27,699 bases of DNA from M3007 sp038246345 (GCA_038246345.1 JBBRWA010000037.1:1-27699), one strand, 5' to 3'; positions 1 to 8,733 are shown, numbered from the stretch's first letter. Notes: generated from the sequence alone by a model not told the origin. Made by a program: numbers and translations.

Positions 1-2621
1 ACAGGTGCAATACTGGTAGCCGCTATAATTAACCAGGTGTTTGTGCTTAGCATTTGAAGCCCTAAGTATTTATTAAGCGGACTAATGAAATAGAACACAG
101 CCATGATCGCAATACATAACAGCAAGGCTGCCCAAGTAAATTTATTACGGGTAATCTCATTATTAATGAAGGAAATTTTACGGGAAGACAAATTTAGTAC
201 GTGCCACAATTGTGATAAAGCAAGACTGAAGAAGGTGATATTGTTACACGATTCTGCATCGTACCCTAAGTAATAACTGCAATACCAGGTTACGAGCAGA
301 ATAGGCAAAGCCAGTAATACCGCATACGCATTCATTGTAAACCAATCTCTTTTAACCACAATAGGCTCCTGCGGGTTTCGTGGCGGGATTTTCATAATTA
401 ATTTATTGCCTTTGCCAAGACCTAATGCCAGCGCCGGAAAAATATCGGTAACCAAATTGAGGAAGAGGATTTGTAAAGGAAGTATCGAAAACGGAAAGTT
501 TAATAACCCATAAAAAAATACAATAAATATTTCACTAAGGTTGCAGGAGAGGAGGTACATTAAAAAGTTTTTAATGTTTTTAAAAATCACCCTGCCCTGC
601 ATGATGGCTGCAACGATAGAAGTAAACGAATCATCTTTTAAAATCATCGCAGCCGTTTCCTTTGCCACCTGTGTGCCTCGTATGCCCATGGCAATACCAA
701 TGTCTGCCTTTTTTAGGGCAGGAGCATCGTTTATTCCATCACCCGTCATGGCAACAATATTGCCCCGCTTCTGATATAGGCTTACCATGTCTAACTTTTG
801 CTTTGGTGTAACCCTTGCAAAAATAGTAGCGGCGAATAATTTTTCTTCCGACAATTTGGTGTCTAATTCTGTGCCATTGATAACAACATTGTCTTTTTCT
901 GATAGCTTTATTTTTTCAGCAATATTGAGTGCCGTTGCTGGATGGTCGCCCGTAATCATAATAACCTTAATGCCTGCATCCCTGCATGACTGCAACGCCG
1001 CTACCACTTCCATTCGAGGAGGATCTAAAAACCCTATCAGGCCTGCAAGCGTTAATTCTGATATAAAATTATTGGTGGAGATATTAGCAGCTTTCTTAAA
1101 AGCAAATGCCAATACTTTTGAGCCTTGTGCCTGGATTATTTCTGCTTTTTGTAGAAATGTTTTTTTGTCTGCATCTGCTAAAGGCACTACCCTATCACCG
1201 ACACAATAAAAGCTGCATTTCTTTATTAATTCCTCTACGGCACCTTTTGCCGCCACAAAGTTGCCAGTATCTTTTTTGTGCAAAGTGGCCATTAATTTTG
1301 TTTCAGAATTAAACGGTTCTTCTGCTATACGGGGATAGGATGCGTTTATATCTGCCGTATTTGTTTTGCTGGAATTTGCAAATTGCAATAGTGCGATTTC
1401 AATAGGATCGCCCAAATATTTTTGCTTATTTTTTTCATGTTTGCTTACGGCATTGTTACATAAGGTGGAAATGATTAATAACTTTTCAAACGCAGCTTTA
1501 TTTTTTTTGATTGCGATACTACGGCCTTCGCCACTTTTCTCTATCGTTATATCTTCATCAAAAAACACCAGTTTGTTTGCATCAATTTTATTTTCTGTTA
1601 ATGTACCGGTTTTATCCGTAAAGATGACATTGATGCCACCAAGTGTTTCTACAGATGCCAGCCTTTTAATAAGTACATGCTTCTTTGCCAGGCGCAACAT
1701 GCCATAAGTAAGTGCAATAATACTTACAACGGGCAGCCCTTCCGGTATAGCAGCCACCGCCAATGCCAAAGCTGTTTCTACAATAAGGTAAAACTCTTTG
1801 CCCTGTAACAATCCTGTAATTATAAATATGCTTGCAAATGCAGCCGTAACCACCATTAATACTTTTGTAAGGCCCTGCAATTTTTTTTCCAACGGGGTAT
1901 CATCCTGCTTTGCTGTTTCTACTAGCTGCGTAATTTTTCCTAATTCGGTATGAAGCCCTGTACCAGTTACGATGGCTTTTGCATTGCCTTTTACAACAGA
2001 GGTGCCTTTAAATATTGAATTTATTTTATCAGCAAGGGAGACATCCTTTTTTACAATTTCAATATTTTTTTCAACTGAAAATGATTCCCCCGTAAGTGCC
2101 GACTCATCAACTTCAAATTGATTTACTTCCATTAATCTAGCATCTGCCATAACCATATCACCGGCTTCTAAAGCCAACACATCTCCGGGTACAATTCTTT
2201 CAGACGGAATTTCCTTAAGAGCATTGTCTCTCCACACTTTTGAAACGCTGATGTCCATTTCCTCTAACGCCTTCATGGAATTACGGGCTTGTAATTCCAT
2301 AATAAAACCCAGCGCTGCAGTAATAAAAATTACAGCAATAATGGAAAAGCCTTCTATCCAATCTTCAAAGAAAAAAGAAAAGCCGGCGGCTACTACCAGC
2401 AATAATATTATCGGGCTTTTAAATTGTTCAAATAAAATCAGTAAAATGCTTTTTTTCTTTTGTGCTGCATAACTATTTAAGCCATATTTTGCAATTCTTT
2501 CATTAATACTACTTTCTTTTAACCCGGTTTGTAGGTTTACATCCAACAGCTTTTCAAGCTCATCAATCTTTATTGAATGAGCGTTTTCTATTGGATATAT
2601 TTTATCGTTCAGTGCTGCCAT
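1..2621 (-). CDS. Cation-transporting P-type ATPase, Ca2+ (P2) type, 3' end outside window
   Basis: Integral membrane pump that couples ATP hydrolysis to cation export. The frame is open from the ATG at 2621 to the window edge (873 codons), so only a short C-terminal piece should be missing. I translated it fully. It has an N-terminal cation-ATPase domain, the actuator TGES at residues 177-180, the membrane motif IPEGLP with Glu294, the phosphorylation site DKTGT at Asp336, a KGAVE nucleotide-binding stretch, TGDHPAT, and the hinge TGDGINDAP near residue 626. By family knowledge, Ca2+ is suggested by Glu294 in helix 4, Asn694/Glu697 in helix 5 and Asn722/Thr725/Asp726 in helix 6, which match the site II ligands of Ca2+-ATPases. 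The metal itself is an inference. The motif before the aspartate reads FTDKTGT instead of the common CSDKTGT. It starts 40 bp after the AI-2E-family gene on the same strand, so the two are probably co-transcribed. Confidence 0.95.
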   Translation of the reverse strand, partial: MAALNDKIYPIENAHSIKIDELEKLLDVNLQTGLKESSINERIAKYGLNSYAAQKKKSILLILFEQFKSPIILLLVVAAGFSFFFEDWIEGFSIIAVIFITAALGFIMELQARNSMKALEEMDISVSKVWRDNALKEIPSERIVPGDVLALEAGDMVMADARLMEVNQFEVDESALTGESFSVEKNIEIVKKDVSLADKINSIFKGTSVVKGNAKAIVTGTGLHTELGKITQLVETAKQDDTPLEKKLQGLTKVLMVVTAAFASIFIITGLLQGKEFYLIVETALALAVAAIPEGLPVVSIIALTYGMLRLAKKHVLIKRLASVETLGGINVIFTDKTGTLTENKIDANKLVFFDEDITIEKSGEGRSIAIKKNKAAFEKLLIISTLCNNAVSKHEKNKQKYLGDPIEIALLQFANSSKTNTADINASYPRIAEEPFNSETKLMATLHKKDTGNFVAAKGAVEELIKKCSFYCVGDRVVPLADADKKTFLQKAEIIQAQGSKVLAFAFKKAANISTNNFISELTLAGLIGFLDPPRMEVVAALQSCRDAGIKVIMITGDHPATALNIAEKIKLSEKDNVVINGTELDTKLSEEKLFAATIFARVTPKQKLDMVSLYQKRGNIVAMTGDGINDAPALKKADIGIAMGIRGTQVAKETAAMILKDDSFTSIVAAIMQGRVIFKNIKNFLMYLLSCNLSEIFIVFFYGLLNFPFSILPLQILFLNLVTDIFPALALGLGKGNKLIMKIPPRNPQEPIVVKRDWFTMNAYAVLLALPILLVTWYCSYYLGYDAESCNNITFFSLALSQLWHVLNLSSRKISFINNEITRNKFTWAALLLCIAIMAVFYFISPLNKYLGLQMLSTNTWLIIAATSIAP

Positions 2622-2661
2622 ATTTTTATTTTTTTGATTGCTTCGTATTACAAATCACACA

Positions 2662-3747
2662 TCATCCCGGCTTTTTCCTTTTTATCCATTTACTTACAAT
2701 GGGCTTATCATCGCCAAGCAGCACACCCCATTTTTTAAACTGTTCAGTATGGTCAAATATTATTTTTAAAGCTGCCATAATTGGTAAGGATAAAAACATG
2801 CCTAGGATGCCTGCCAGTGCGCCGCCTATAAAAACTCCAAAAAGACTTGCCAGTGCATTTATTCTTATTTTAGACCCAACAATAAATGGCATTAAAATAT
2901 TATTATCTAAAAGTTGGACCACTGCAATTATTATCAACACAGTAAATACCGAACCCAGATCAGGAGTGGAACTAAGGTTTAGTAATACGCCGATAACATT
3001 GCCAATAAGTGCCCCCACATAGGGTATCAGATTGAGTATGGCAAAAATAACGGCAATTAAGAAGGCATATTTTATACCAAAAAGTAGTAACGTGACCCCA
3101 AGTAAAATGGTCATATAACCAAACTGTATCATTAGCCCAACTATGTAGCTTTGAATAATAGATTCAATACTTTTTATTGTTTCGCCTACTTGAACACTTT
3201 CATCTTGTGGAAACCACATCAACAAAAATCTTCTTAATACATTCTTATAATACAGAATAAGAAAAGTATAGATTGGAAACAACGCGAAAAATATTAATAA
3301 GTTCCCAACAGACCCTGCCGCATCGTTAAGGAAATTACCAGCAGAATCAAGAAATTTATTTGCTTGTTGATTAACAATTTCGGCTTGCTGGGTAATAGAA
3401 ACAGCTGTTTTATTGCTAAACCAATTACTAATTACATTAATGTGATTGCTGATATTTTGTTTGATGATTTCAAAATTATTGATTAATGGTTTCAGCTGCA
3501 ATGTGATAAAAAATACAATCAGCGAAAGAATAATTGACATTAGCAGTATCGTTAAGAAAATAGAAATACTGTTGGGAATCTTTTTTCGAATCAGAAACCT
3601 GAAAACCGGTAGTAATGCAATAGATGCCACTAAGGCCATGAGTATTGGTGTTATGATATTCTGAAGTTGGATGATTACTAATGCGACTAAAACAAGACCT
3701 AATAATTCTATGGAGCGCTTTACCGTTAACGGAAGATGTTGATTCAT
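2662..3747 (-). CDS. AI-2E family (PerM/TqsA-like) membrane transporter
   Basis: Polytopic inner-membrane protein of the AI-2E transporter family (formerly UPF0118). About eight hydrophobic segments are visible: two near the N-terminus around an ITPILMAL stretch, a long soluble or amphipathic region rich in Asn/Gln at about residues 95-140, then helices carrying NLIPYVGALIG and LLDNNILMPFIVGSKI, which are typical of the family. Members export varied substrates, including autoinducer-2 in some enterics and Na+ or H+ antiport in others, so the substrate here is unknown. I chose the ATG at 3747 (361 aa). A TTG at 3765 would add six residues and is less likely. No strong Shine-Dalgarno is seen, which is usual in Bacteroidota. 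The gene is followed after 40 bp by the P-type ATPase, suggesting an ion or envelope homeostasis pair. Confidence 0.9.
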   Translation of the reverse strand: MNQHLPLTVKRSIELLGLVLVALVIIQLQNIITPILMALVASIALLPVFRFLIRKKIPNSISIFLTILLMSIILSLIVFFITLQLKPLINNFEIIKQNISNHINVISNWFSNKTAVSITQQAEIVNQQANKFLDSAGNFLNDAAGSVGNLLIFFALFPIYTFLILYYKNVLRRFLLMWFPQDESVQVGETIKSIESIIQSYIVGLMIQFGYMTILLGVTLLLFGIKYAFLIAVIFAILNLIPYVGALIGNVIGVLLNLSSTPDLGSVFTVLIIIAVVQLLDNNILMPFIVGSKIRINALASLFGVFIGGALAGILGMFLSLPIMAALKIIFDHTEQFKKWGVLLGDDKPIVSKWIKRKKPG

Positions 3748-4055
3748 TTTTTTACAGTTTTTCAATTCAGAATGATTGCAATTTTGTCATATTATTGGCT
3801 CATCTTCCTTTTAGTTGACTTGCTAACTTTGTGTTCAAAGGTATATCCAAGTATGACCAACAGATTTACACCTTTCTGGCAATAAGTTGCATAATTCACA
3901 GATTAAAAATAGGAAAATGCTGTTCACATGGATGATGTCGACTGTTTCGGCAGCCGGGCCAGCTCCATTGTCTAAAAAAACAAAGACCTCCATCGGTGTG
4001 CAATACAACGATGAAGGTCTGGAGGAAATGGGCAAATGGCTGATTGACAAACCCT
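3748..4055. other. 308-bp intergenic region between gap and the AI-2E gene
   Basis: No convincing gene is seen. The region holds the gap terminator (3974-4020) and an isolated plus-strand match to TAnnTTTG at 3824-3831 (TAACTTTG). No good plus-strand reading frame follows that match. Base composition changes from AT-rich on the left to more balanced on the right within this gap. Confidence 0.5.
3974..4020 (-). terminator. Rho-independent terminator of gap
   Basis: Arms at 4009-4020 and 3984-3995 pair over 12 positions with one mismatch around a 13-nt loop. On the minus strand the stem is followed by TTTGTTTTTTT (3974-3984). It lies 36 bp after the gap stop codon. Confidence 0.8.
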
Positions 4056-5507
4056 TCAATAATACTGCAGCCGCCGCACACCCGCCAATTGCTTTGCAAA
4101 GCGGATCACCTGCCGCGTATACCCGTACTCATTGTCATACCAGACATACAACACAACGCCTTTGCCGTCTTTCGACACAATCGTCGCCGGCGAATCAAAA
4201 ATGGAGGGTGTAGGACTGCCCACCAAATCGGTAGAAACCAATTCATTGGAGAAAGAGTACTGAATCTGCTCCACTAGGCCGCCTTTTAGGGCTGCATCAC
4301 GCATGATTTCGTTGATGGCATCTTTTGTTGTTGCCTTGTTGATTTGCAAGTTTAAGACAGCGAGCGATACGTTCGGTGTGGGCACGCGGATGGCGTTGCC
4401 CGTGAATTTGCCTGCCAATTCCGGCATCACCTTGGTAATGGCGCTTTCTGCACCTGTCTCTGTGATAACCAAATTCATCGCGGCAGACCTGCCCCGGCGA
4501 TATTTACTGTGATAATTGTCCAGCAGGTTTTGGTCGTTGGTATAGGAGTGGACTGTTTCGATATGGCCTTTTTCGATGCCCAAAGTTTTCTGGACAACCG
4601 CCAAAACGGGTACGATGGCATTCGTGGTGCAACTTGCCGCCGACCAAATCGTTTCGCTTTCTACGTCAAAAGCGTTGTTATTTACACCGTGAACAACATT
4701 TGGAATATCACCTTTCCCAGGGGCTGTTAGCAGCACTTTTGCGATGCCTTTTGATTTGAGGTGGCGGCTCAAATTGGCACGATCGCGCCATACACCCGTA
4801 TTGTCGATCAGCAGGGCGTTGCTGATGCCAAATTTGGTGTAATCAATATCTTCTGGTGCTGAAGCTGAGATCATGTGGATTTTATGGCCGTTCACCCAGA
4901 TACATTTTTCTGGCACATCCGCGATGACGGTGCCGGGAAAATGGCCGTGCACGGAGTCGGTGCGCAGCAGGTCGGCGCGTTTAATGATGTCGTCCGGACT
5001 TTTGTCGCGGGTGACGATGGCGCGGAGCCGTAGTTGCTGGCCTTTTCCGGCCTGGGTAATCAGTTCCCGCGCTGCAATGCGGCCAATGCGGCCAAAGCCA
5101 TACAGCACTACATCTTTTGGCTTCAGGTTGATTTTGTCCTTGCCGATGTAGTCGCTCAACTTATCCTTGATAAAAGCGAGTTGATTGGGATACTTCGAAT
5201 TTTCATCAAGCCAATCCACGCCGATGCGGCCAATATCGAGCCGGGAAGGCGCTATGGCACATCGGTTTATGGCTTTGGCGAGCCCCAGTGTGTCGTGGAT
5301 GGTGAGCGGGTGTTGCACCACTTCGCGGGCATAATGGTGCAGTTGCAGCAATTCGGACGCGCTTCTGTCCACCATCTGGTTGCGAAAAATGATCAGTTCG
5401 ATGGATTTGTCGAACCACAGTTTGCCGATAATGGCAATGAGTTCAAGTGCCGCTTTTTCATCCCCAATCCAGGTCTTGAGGTTTTTTTCGTACAATTGTT
5501 TTGACAT
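4056..5507 (-). CDS. gap: Glyceraldehyde-3-phosphate dehydrogenase, long form
   Basis: Phosphorylating GAPDH of glycolysis, which converts glyceraldehyde 3-phosphate, NAD(P)+ and phosphate to 1,3-bisphosphoglycerate in the cytoplasm. The 483-residue chain has an extra N-terminal region of about 130 residues before the Rossmann motif YGFGRIGR (residues 136-143). The catalytic Cys293 sits in SAASCTTN and the general base His320 in HSYTNDQ. The substrate-site segment RGRSAAMNLV and the C-terminal VWYDNEYGYTRQV (455-467) are present. Classical GAPDH is about 330-340 residues. Long forms of about 480 residues with this extension are familiar in Bacteroidota, so I read it as a lineage form rather than a fusion error. 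The gene stands alone, with a TAnnTTTG motif upstream and a terminator downstream. Confidence 0.95.
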   Translation of the reverse strand: MSKQLYEKNLKTWIGDEKAALELIAIIGKLWFDKSIELIIFRNQMVDRSASELLQLHHYAREVVQHPLTIHDTLGLAKAINRCAIAPSRLDIGRIGVDWLDENSKYPNQLAFIKDKLSDYIGKDKINLKPKDVVLYGFGRIGRIAARELITQAGKGQQLRLRAIVTRDKSPDDIIKRADLLRTDSVHGHFPGTVIADVPEKCIWVNGHKIHMISASAPEDIDYTKFGISNALLIDNTGVWRDRANLSRHLKSKGIAKVLLTAPGKGDIPNVVHGVNNNAFDVESETIWSAASCTTNAIVPVLAVVQKTLGIEKGHIETVHSYTNDQNLLDNYHSKYRRGRSAAMNLVITETGAESAITKVMPELAGKFTGNAIRVPTPNVSLAVLNLQINKATTKDAINEIMRDAALKGGLVEQIQYSFSNELVSTDLVGSPTPSIFDSPATIVSKDGKGVVLYVWYDNEYGYTRQVIRFAKQLAGVRRLQYY

Positions 5508-5529
5508 ATAAATTTGATTTTATTTGGCA

Positions 5530-5537
5530 CAAATGTA
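5530..5537 (-). promoter_or_regulatory. Putative -7 promoter element of gap
   Basis: TACATTTG on the minus strand matches the Bacteroidota -7 consensus TAnnTTTG exactly and lies 22 nt before the gap ATG. No clear -33 TTTG element is seen at the usual distance. Confidence 0.5.
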
Positions 5538-5645
5538 AGAAAGGCGGGCAGTATGTGTGAATGATGTAACTTTTTCCCGGAATTGTGCAATTTGTTTCGG
5601 CTCAAAGGATCGGACTTTTACGTGGAATCAAAAAAATAATAAAAC

Positions 5646-5840
5646 ATGGATGTCAAAAGAATCTTCGGATCAGTATTAACAATGGCCGGTATCGGCGGGC
5701 TAATTTATACCGCAATTCTATTCGCAAATACCTCAGGCGGCACGCGCGACTTCAAATCAATGGCCATTTTCGGCTTGCTGGGAATATTGTTTTTTGTCTC
5801 AGGAATCGGACTGGTGCGCAATACACAAGACGTGACCTGA
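5646..5840 (+). CDS. Small two-helix membrane protein
   Basis: A 64-residue protein with two predicted membrane helices (about residues 7-27 and 39-58). They are joined by a short polar loop with SGGTRDFKS and followed by a short polar tail. The composition is typical of a real small inner-membrane protein. It is preferred over the longer overlapping frame in the same interval, which is Arg-rich and runs into the downstream inverted repeat. Small proteins of this type occur in Bacteroidota, but I know no function for it. It is transcribed away from gap and ends 14 bp before a large inverted repeat that probably terminates it. Confidence 0.75.
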   Translation: MDVKRIFGSVLTMAGIGGLIYTAILFANTSGGTRDFKSMAIFGLLGILFFVSGIGLVRNTQDVT

Positions 5841-5854
5841 GTTTTCGTGGGCTT

Positions 5855-5942
5855 AAACCTCGTAGGTCTAAAACCTCAGAAACCTCCCCCAAAAACCAAG
5901 GTTTTTTGGGGAGGTTTCTGAGGTTTTAGACCTACGAGGTTT
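5855..5942. repeat. Long inverted repeat between convergent genes (repeat family A)
   Basis: Arms of about 40 bp (5855-5894 and about 5902-5942) are complementary apart from one C/T position near the tip, with a short CCAAGG tip. The outer sequence is AAACCTCGTAGG...CCTACGAGGTTT. It fills the gap between the convergent miniprotein (ends 5840) and lipoprotein (ends 5957) and could terminate transcription in both directions. The 14-nt flank GCTTAAACCTCGTA at 5851-5864 recurs exactly at 8626-8639, suggesting an interspersed family. Confidence 0.85.
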
Positions 5943-5956
5943 TGAAAGCGAGCTTT

Positions 5957-6661
5957 CTATCGGCAACACTGCTGGAAGCAGAAGTTATCGTACCACCAAT
6001 CTTCTGCCGGATTGCTGCCATTGTCGACAAAAAATCCGACACCATTGATATTTTGAATCAGGGTATTGAAGGCAGCAATGTCGGCAGGCGTTGAAATGGT
6101 TGATCCACCGGTCAAAAACCATTGCCCAAAAGCATTGGACGGCAAAGCGCTGCCTGTTGCCAGTTCAATCGGCACTATGATGTTGGATACCCCGGCTCCT
6201 GATACAATGAGCGAACTGGAATTCAAGACAAAATTTGCCTTGGCTGTTGCCGCTGCCGGACTGGAGCCTTGATAAATATGGATGCTGTTGCTTGTCGTAG
6301 TGCCATTGCTCGCTCCAGCCTGGTATTCCACATCGTACCGAAGTTCACAACCAGCTTGAATCAAATCGCCTGGAAAATCGACATTGTTGAAAGCCCAGGA
6401 TGCCCCTGATTGATCTTGAAGGTGCAGGGTTTTGGTGCTGCCTTGCACTTGGATGCTGGCGTTCGCGGCCAGGGTTTGCCAGTTGCCGGGCGTACCTGTT
6501 TCGGTGGCCTCGAAGTCGTCTAACAGTTGACAAATTTCAATGCAGGGGTCTGCATAGCCGCAGCCTTCGTTTTTGCAGGATGACAAAGTCCAAGCGGCAG
6601 AAATGGCCAATATGAGGGACAAAATTTGGGTTGCGCGGTTACTATTAATGGTGCTTTTCAT
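5957..6661 (-). CDS. Secreted lipoprotein with a carbohydrate-binding-like domain
   Basis: A 234-residue protein with a lipoprotein signal peptide: hydrophobic stretch at residues 11-25 and lipobox LSSC with Cys29. The mature part is Ser/Thr/Gly/Asn-rich and ends in a Trp-Trp-Tyr-Asp segment (DWWYDNFCFQQCC) with several Cys. Patterns such as LLDDFEATETGTPGNW and the closing YDNF segment resemble the jelly-roll, laminin-G or carbohydrate-binding-like domains at the cell surface of Bacteroidota, but I cannot name a family with certainty. It starts 38 bp after the OmpA-family gene on the same strand and is probably its operon partner, so an outer-membrane location is likely. No catalytic motif is seen. 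Confidence 0.8.
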   Translation of the reverse strand: MKSTINSNRATQILSLILAISAAWTLSSCKNEGCGYADPCIEICQLLDDFEATETGTPGNWQTLAANASIQVQGSTKTLHLQDQSGASWAFNNVDFPGDLIQAGCELRYDVEYQAGASNGTTTSNSIHIYQGSSPAAATAKANFVLNSSSLIVSGAGVSNIIVPIELATGSALPSNAFGQWFLTGGSTISTPADIAAFNTLIQNINGVGFFVDNGSNPAEDWWYDNFCFQQCCR

Positions 6662-6699
6662 TGTTCGTTTTTTTTAGTGCTTAATGAGAAAATGTTGGG

Positions 6700-8433
6700 T
6701 TATCGCGGGCAGATGACTTTCACCTCCGTCCTTCTGTTCAACTGGTGCTCGGCTTCCGTGCAGCTCACGCCGTCAGCGCAGCGGTTCAGTAACAGTGTTT
6801 CGCCTTTGCCAATTCCAGTTAAACGGCCTCTTACAATACCCTGGGAAACGATGTAGTCTACCGCTGCATTTGCCCGGTTTTGGGACAGAATCCGGTTGTA
6901 TTCATGGGAGCCCCTGGAGTCGGTATGCGAATACAGTTCGATTTTCACGTCCGGGTAATCGATCATAAACTGTACGAGCTTGTTCAATTCAGGCTTGGCT
7001 TCCTCGCGGATAAAATACTTATCGAGGTCGTAGTAGATGTTGTTGAGCGTTATTGCTTTGCCGCAATCGGCATCGTCCATACAAATTTCGAGTTTCACAA
7101 AAAGTGTGGTGCTGCGGTTGTAGTCTTTGGTCGAAACAGTTTCAACCTGCGAGAGGTAATTTGCCTTTTTCCCATGGATCAGGTAAGTCGCCTGCTGTTT
7201 GATATTGAACACAAATTCGCCTTTTGCATCTGTCATGGTGTTGCGCTGCTCTGCTTCACTGGGGTTCCGCAAAATCACGGAAACTTGATCCAGGGGATTG
7301 GCAGTATTGCAAATCACGGCCTTGCCTTTCAGGATAAAATTCAAATCCGAATACAGGATTTCCTTTTGAATTGTCTGGTTGGGGACAAATTCGCCCTTCG
7401 CCACGGCATTTCCATCGAGGTTCACGCTGTACAGAGCACCTTGGATTGCAAAGTTGTCTGGTTGGACATCGTTGAACACGACCACGCCAAAGCTGTTGGT
7501 TGTGGCTGTTTTGACGGTGTTTCCCGCAATGTCTTTCAATACGACATCCGTATTTGGAAGCAGTTCTTTCGTGAATTTATCCCTGGCGGTGACTGCCAGA
7601 GAATACCGGTCGCAGGTATTGCAAGTAGGTTTAACAACCTTCTTTTTAATGGCAGGGAACCTGATGCTGAGGCCTGCAAAAGCGCCAATGGAAGCGATGT
7701 CACAGTCACAAGGTTCTTCTCGTTTCATCATTGGCCCCGTAAGCACATCCATGCCTTTGGCATTTGGGGCAAAAGGCTGGTAACCAGACGACATACCCAA
7801 AGTGTTGTCATACCGCTCTGTCGCCCGGAAATGCCGCAGGTAGTACGCACCTGCGTGAACGCCCAGTATGTCATTAAAAAAGTAGGAAAAACGCACCTGG
7901 CCTTTGGCAGACAATACATTATTCACCTGATATCCAGCGTGAAAATTCAACAATTGCCCCGTTGAGGTGCTGGTTTCCCACAGTTCTGTTCTGCCGCCTT
8001 TGATCGAGGCAAGTCCTGCCCTGCCGTTTAGTTCAGCCGTAAACTTTCCATTGTTTGTCTGGTACTTAAAACTGGGGCCTGCGCCATAAAACAGCCTTGT
8101 AATACCTTTTTCCGTCAAATTGAAACTGGAAATTGGCGTGTCATTGGCGTCTACCAGGTTACTGGTCGGGTATATGCTTTTGGGCTTGTTTTTGATAAAA
8201 TCGACATCGGCGCCCAGGCCAAACCAATTCCAGTAATAATCCATGGAAAGTCCGAGCTCCAGACCGCCCTTGTAATCAATGTAGGGGGTGTTGTTTAGGT
8301 AAGATGGCAAGTCGTAGCCTGCTCTCGCACTTAATTGAAAATAGTGTCGGTTGGGTGTTGGCACATTGGTTTGCCCGAATGAAGCCGTTGCCATCAGGCA
8401 AATCGCGCTCAAAATCAATTGCAGTTTTCTCAT
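6700..8433 (-). CDS. OmpA-family outer-membrane protein
   Basis: A 577-residue envelope protein. Residues 1-20 are a signal peptide ending ASFGQ. Residues about 25-260 alternate aromatic and polar residues like an outer-membrane beta-barrel or surface domain. A CNTC motif and one or two carboxypeptidase-regulatory-like (CNA-B/CarboxypepD_reg) domains fill about 275-445. The C-terminal OmpA peptidoglycan-binding domain covers about 457-577, with YYDLDKYFIREEA, SHTDSRG (Asp505) and LSQNRANAAVDYI (Arg520). Asp505 and Arg520 are the expected diaminopimelate-contacting residues. The role is tethering the outer membrane to peptidoglycan. This layout is common in Bacteroidota, including proteins near gliding and secretion loci, but no such genes are adjacent here. 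Confidence 0.93.
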   Translation of the reverse strand: MRKLQLILSAICLMATASFGQTNVPTPNRHYFQLSARAGYDLPSYLNNTPYIDYKGGLELGLSMDYYWNWFGLGADVDFIKNKPKSIYPTSNLVDANDTPISSFNLTEKGITRLFYGAGPSFKYQTNNGKFTAELNGRAGLASIKGGRTELWETSTSTGQLLNFHAGYQVNNVLSAKGQVRFSYFFNDILGVHAGAYYLRHFRATERYDNTLGMSSGYQPFAPNAKGMDVLTGPMMKREEPCDCDIASIGAFAGLSIRFPAIKKKVVKPTCNTCDRYSLAVTARDKFTKELLPNTDVVLKDIAGNTVKTATTNSFGVVVFNDVQPDNFAIQGALYSVNLDGNAVAKGEFVPNQTIQKEILYSDLNFILKGKAVICNTANPLDQVSVILRNPSEAEQRNTMTDAKGEFVFNIKQQATYLIHGKKANYLSQVETVSTKDYNRSTTLFVKLEICMDDADCGKAITLNNIYYDLDKYFIREEAKPELNKLVQFMIDYPDVKIELYSHTDSRGSHEYNRILSQNRANAAVDYIVSQGIVRGRLTGIGKGETLLLNRCADGVSCTEAEHQLNRRTEVKVICPR

Positions 8434-8625
8434 GATGTTGTAAGTTTAAATGGTGGTTGAAGTGATTGTTGGATGGCGTTTTTTTGCGCCTTACAATACA
8501 CTATCGGGGAGGGAGGAGAAATCTTACCTTTTGGGGTGAAAAAAAATGGGAGGCGGGGAGGCGCATTGGCGATTGGCGATAACATAAATGCCGATTGTTG
8601 AAGTATCGTCCCGCTTGGCATATGT

Positions 8626-8733
8626 GCTTAAACCTCGTACGAGGTTTAATGAACGAAGGGGTTCTTCGCCTAGCAAAGAACCCCTTCAAGCCCTGAAAGG
8701 GCGGAATATCTATCATAGGGCAGCGCCCTATGC
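8626..8733. repeat. Cluster of intergenic hairpins downstream of the Asp-box gene
   Basis: The 310-bp gap 8434-8743 has no credible gene. It holds at least three perfect or near-perfect hairpins in a row. The first is an 18-bp palindrome AAACCTCGTACGAGGTTT (8630-8647) belonging to repeat family A. The second, at about 8654-8688, has 12-bp arms GAAGGGGTTCTT and AAGAACCCCTTC. The third, at 8715-8733, has arms CATAGGGC and GCCCTATG with a 3-nt loop. A short GCCCT/AGGGC stem lies between the last two. The cluster starts 11 bp after the stop codon of the Asp-box gene and may end its transcript. Confidence 0.75.

Noticed and set aside
3887..4213. Plus-strand frame of 108 codons with a promoter-like motif 55 bp upstream
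   Set aside because: It runs through the gap terminator and into the antisense of the gap coding end. Its composition is not protein-like.
5585..5929. Longer frame overlapping the miniprotein
   Set aside because: Arg-rich translation that ends inside the family A inverted repeat. The 64-residue frame has proper membrane helices.
6880..7965. Long plus-strand open frame (361 codons)
   Set aside because: It lies antisense to the OmpA-family gene, whose domains are clear. The antisense translation has no recognisable motif.
8501..8716. Minus-strand frame through the hairpin cluster
   Set aside because: Its residues derive from the inverted repeats, with no start context and no domain.
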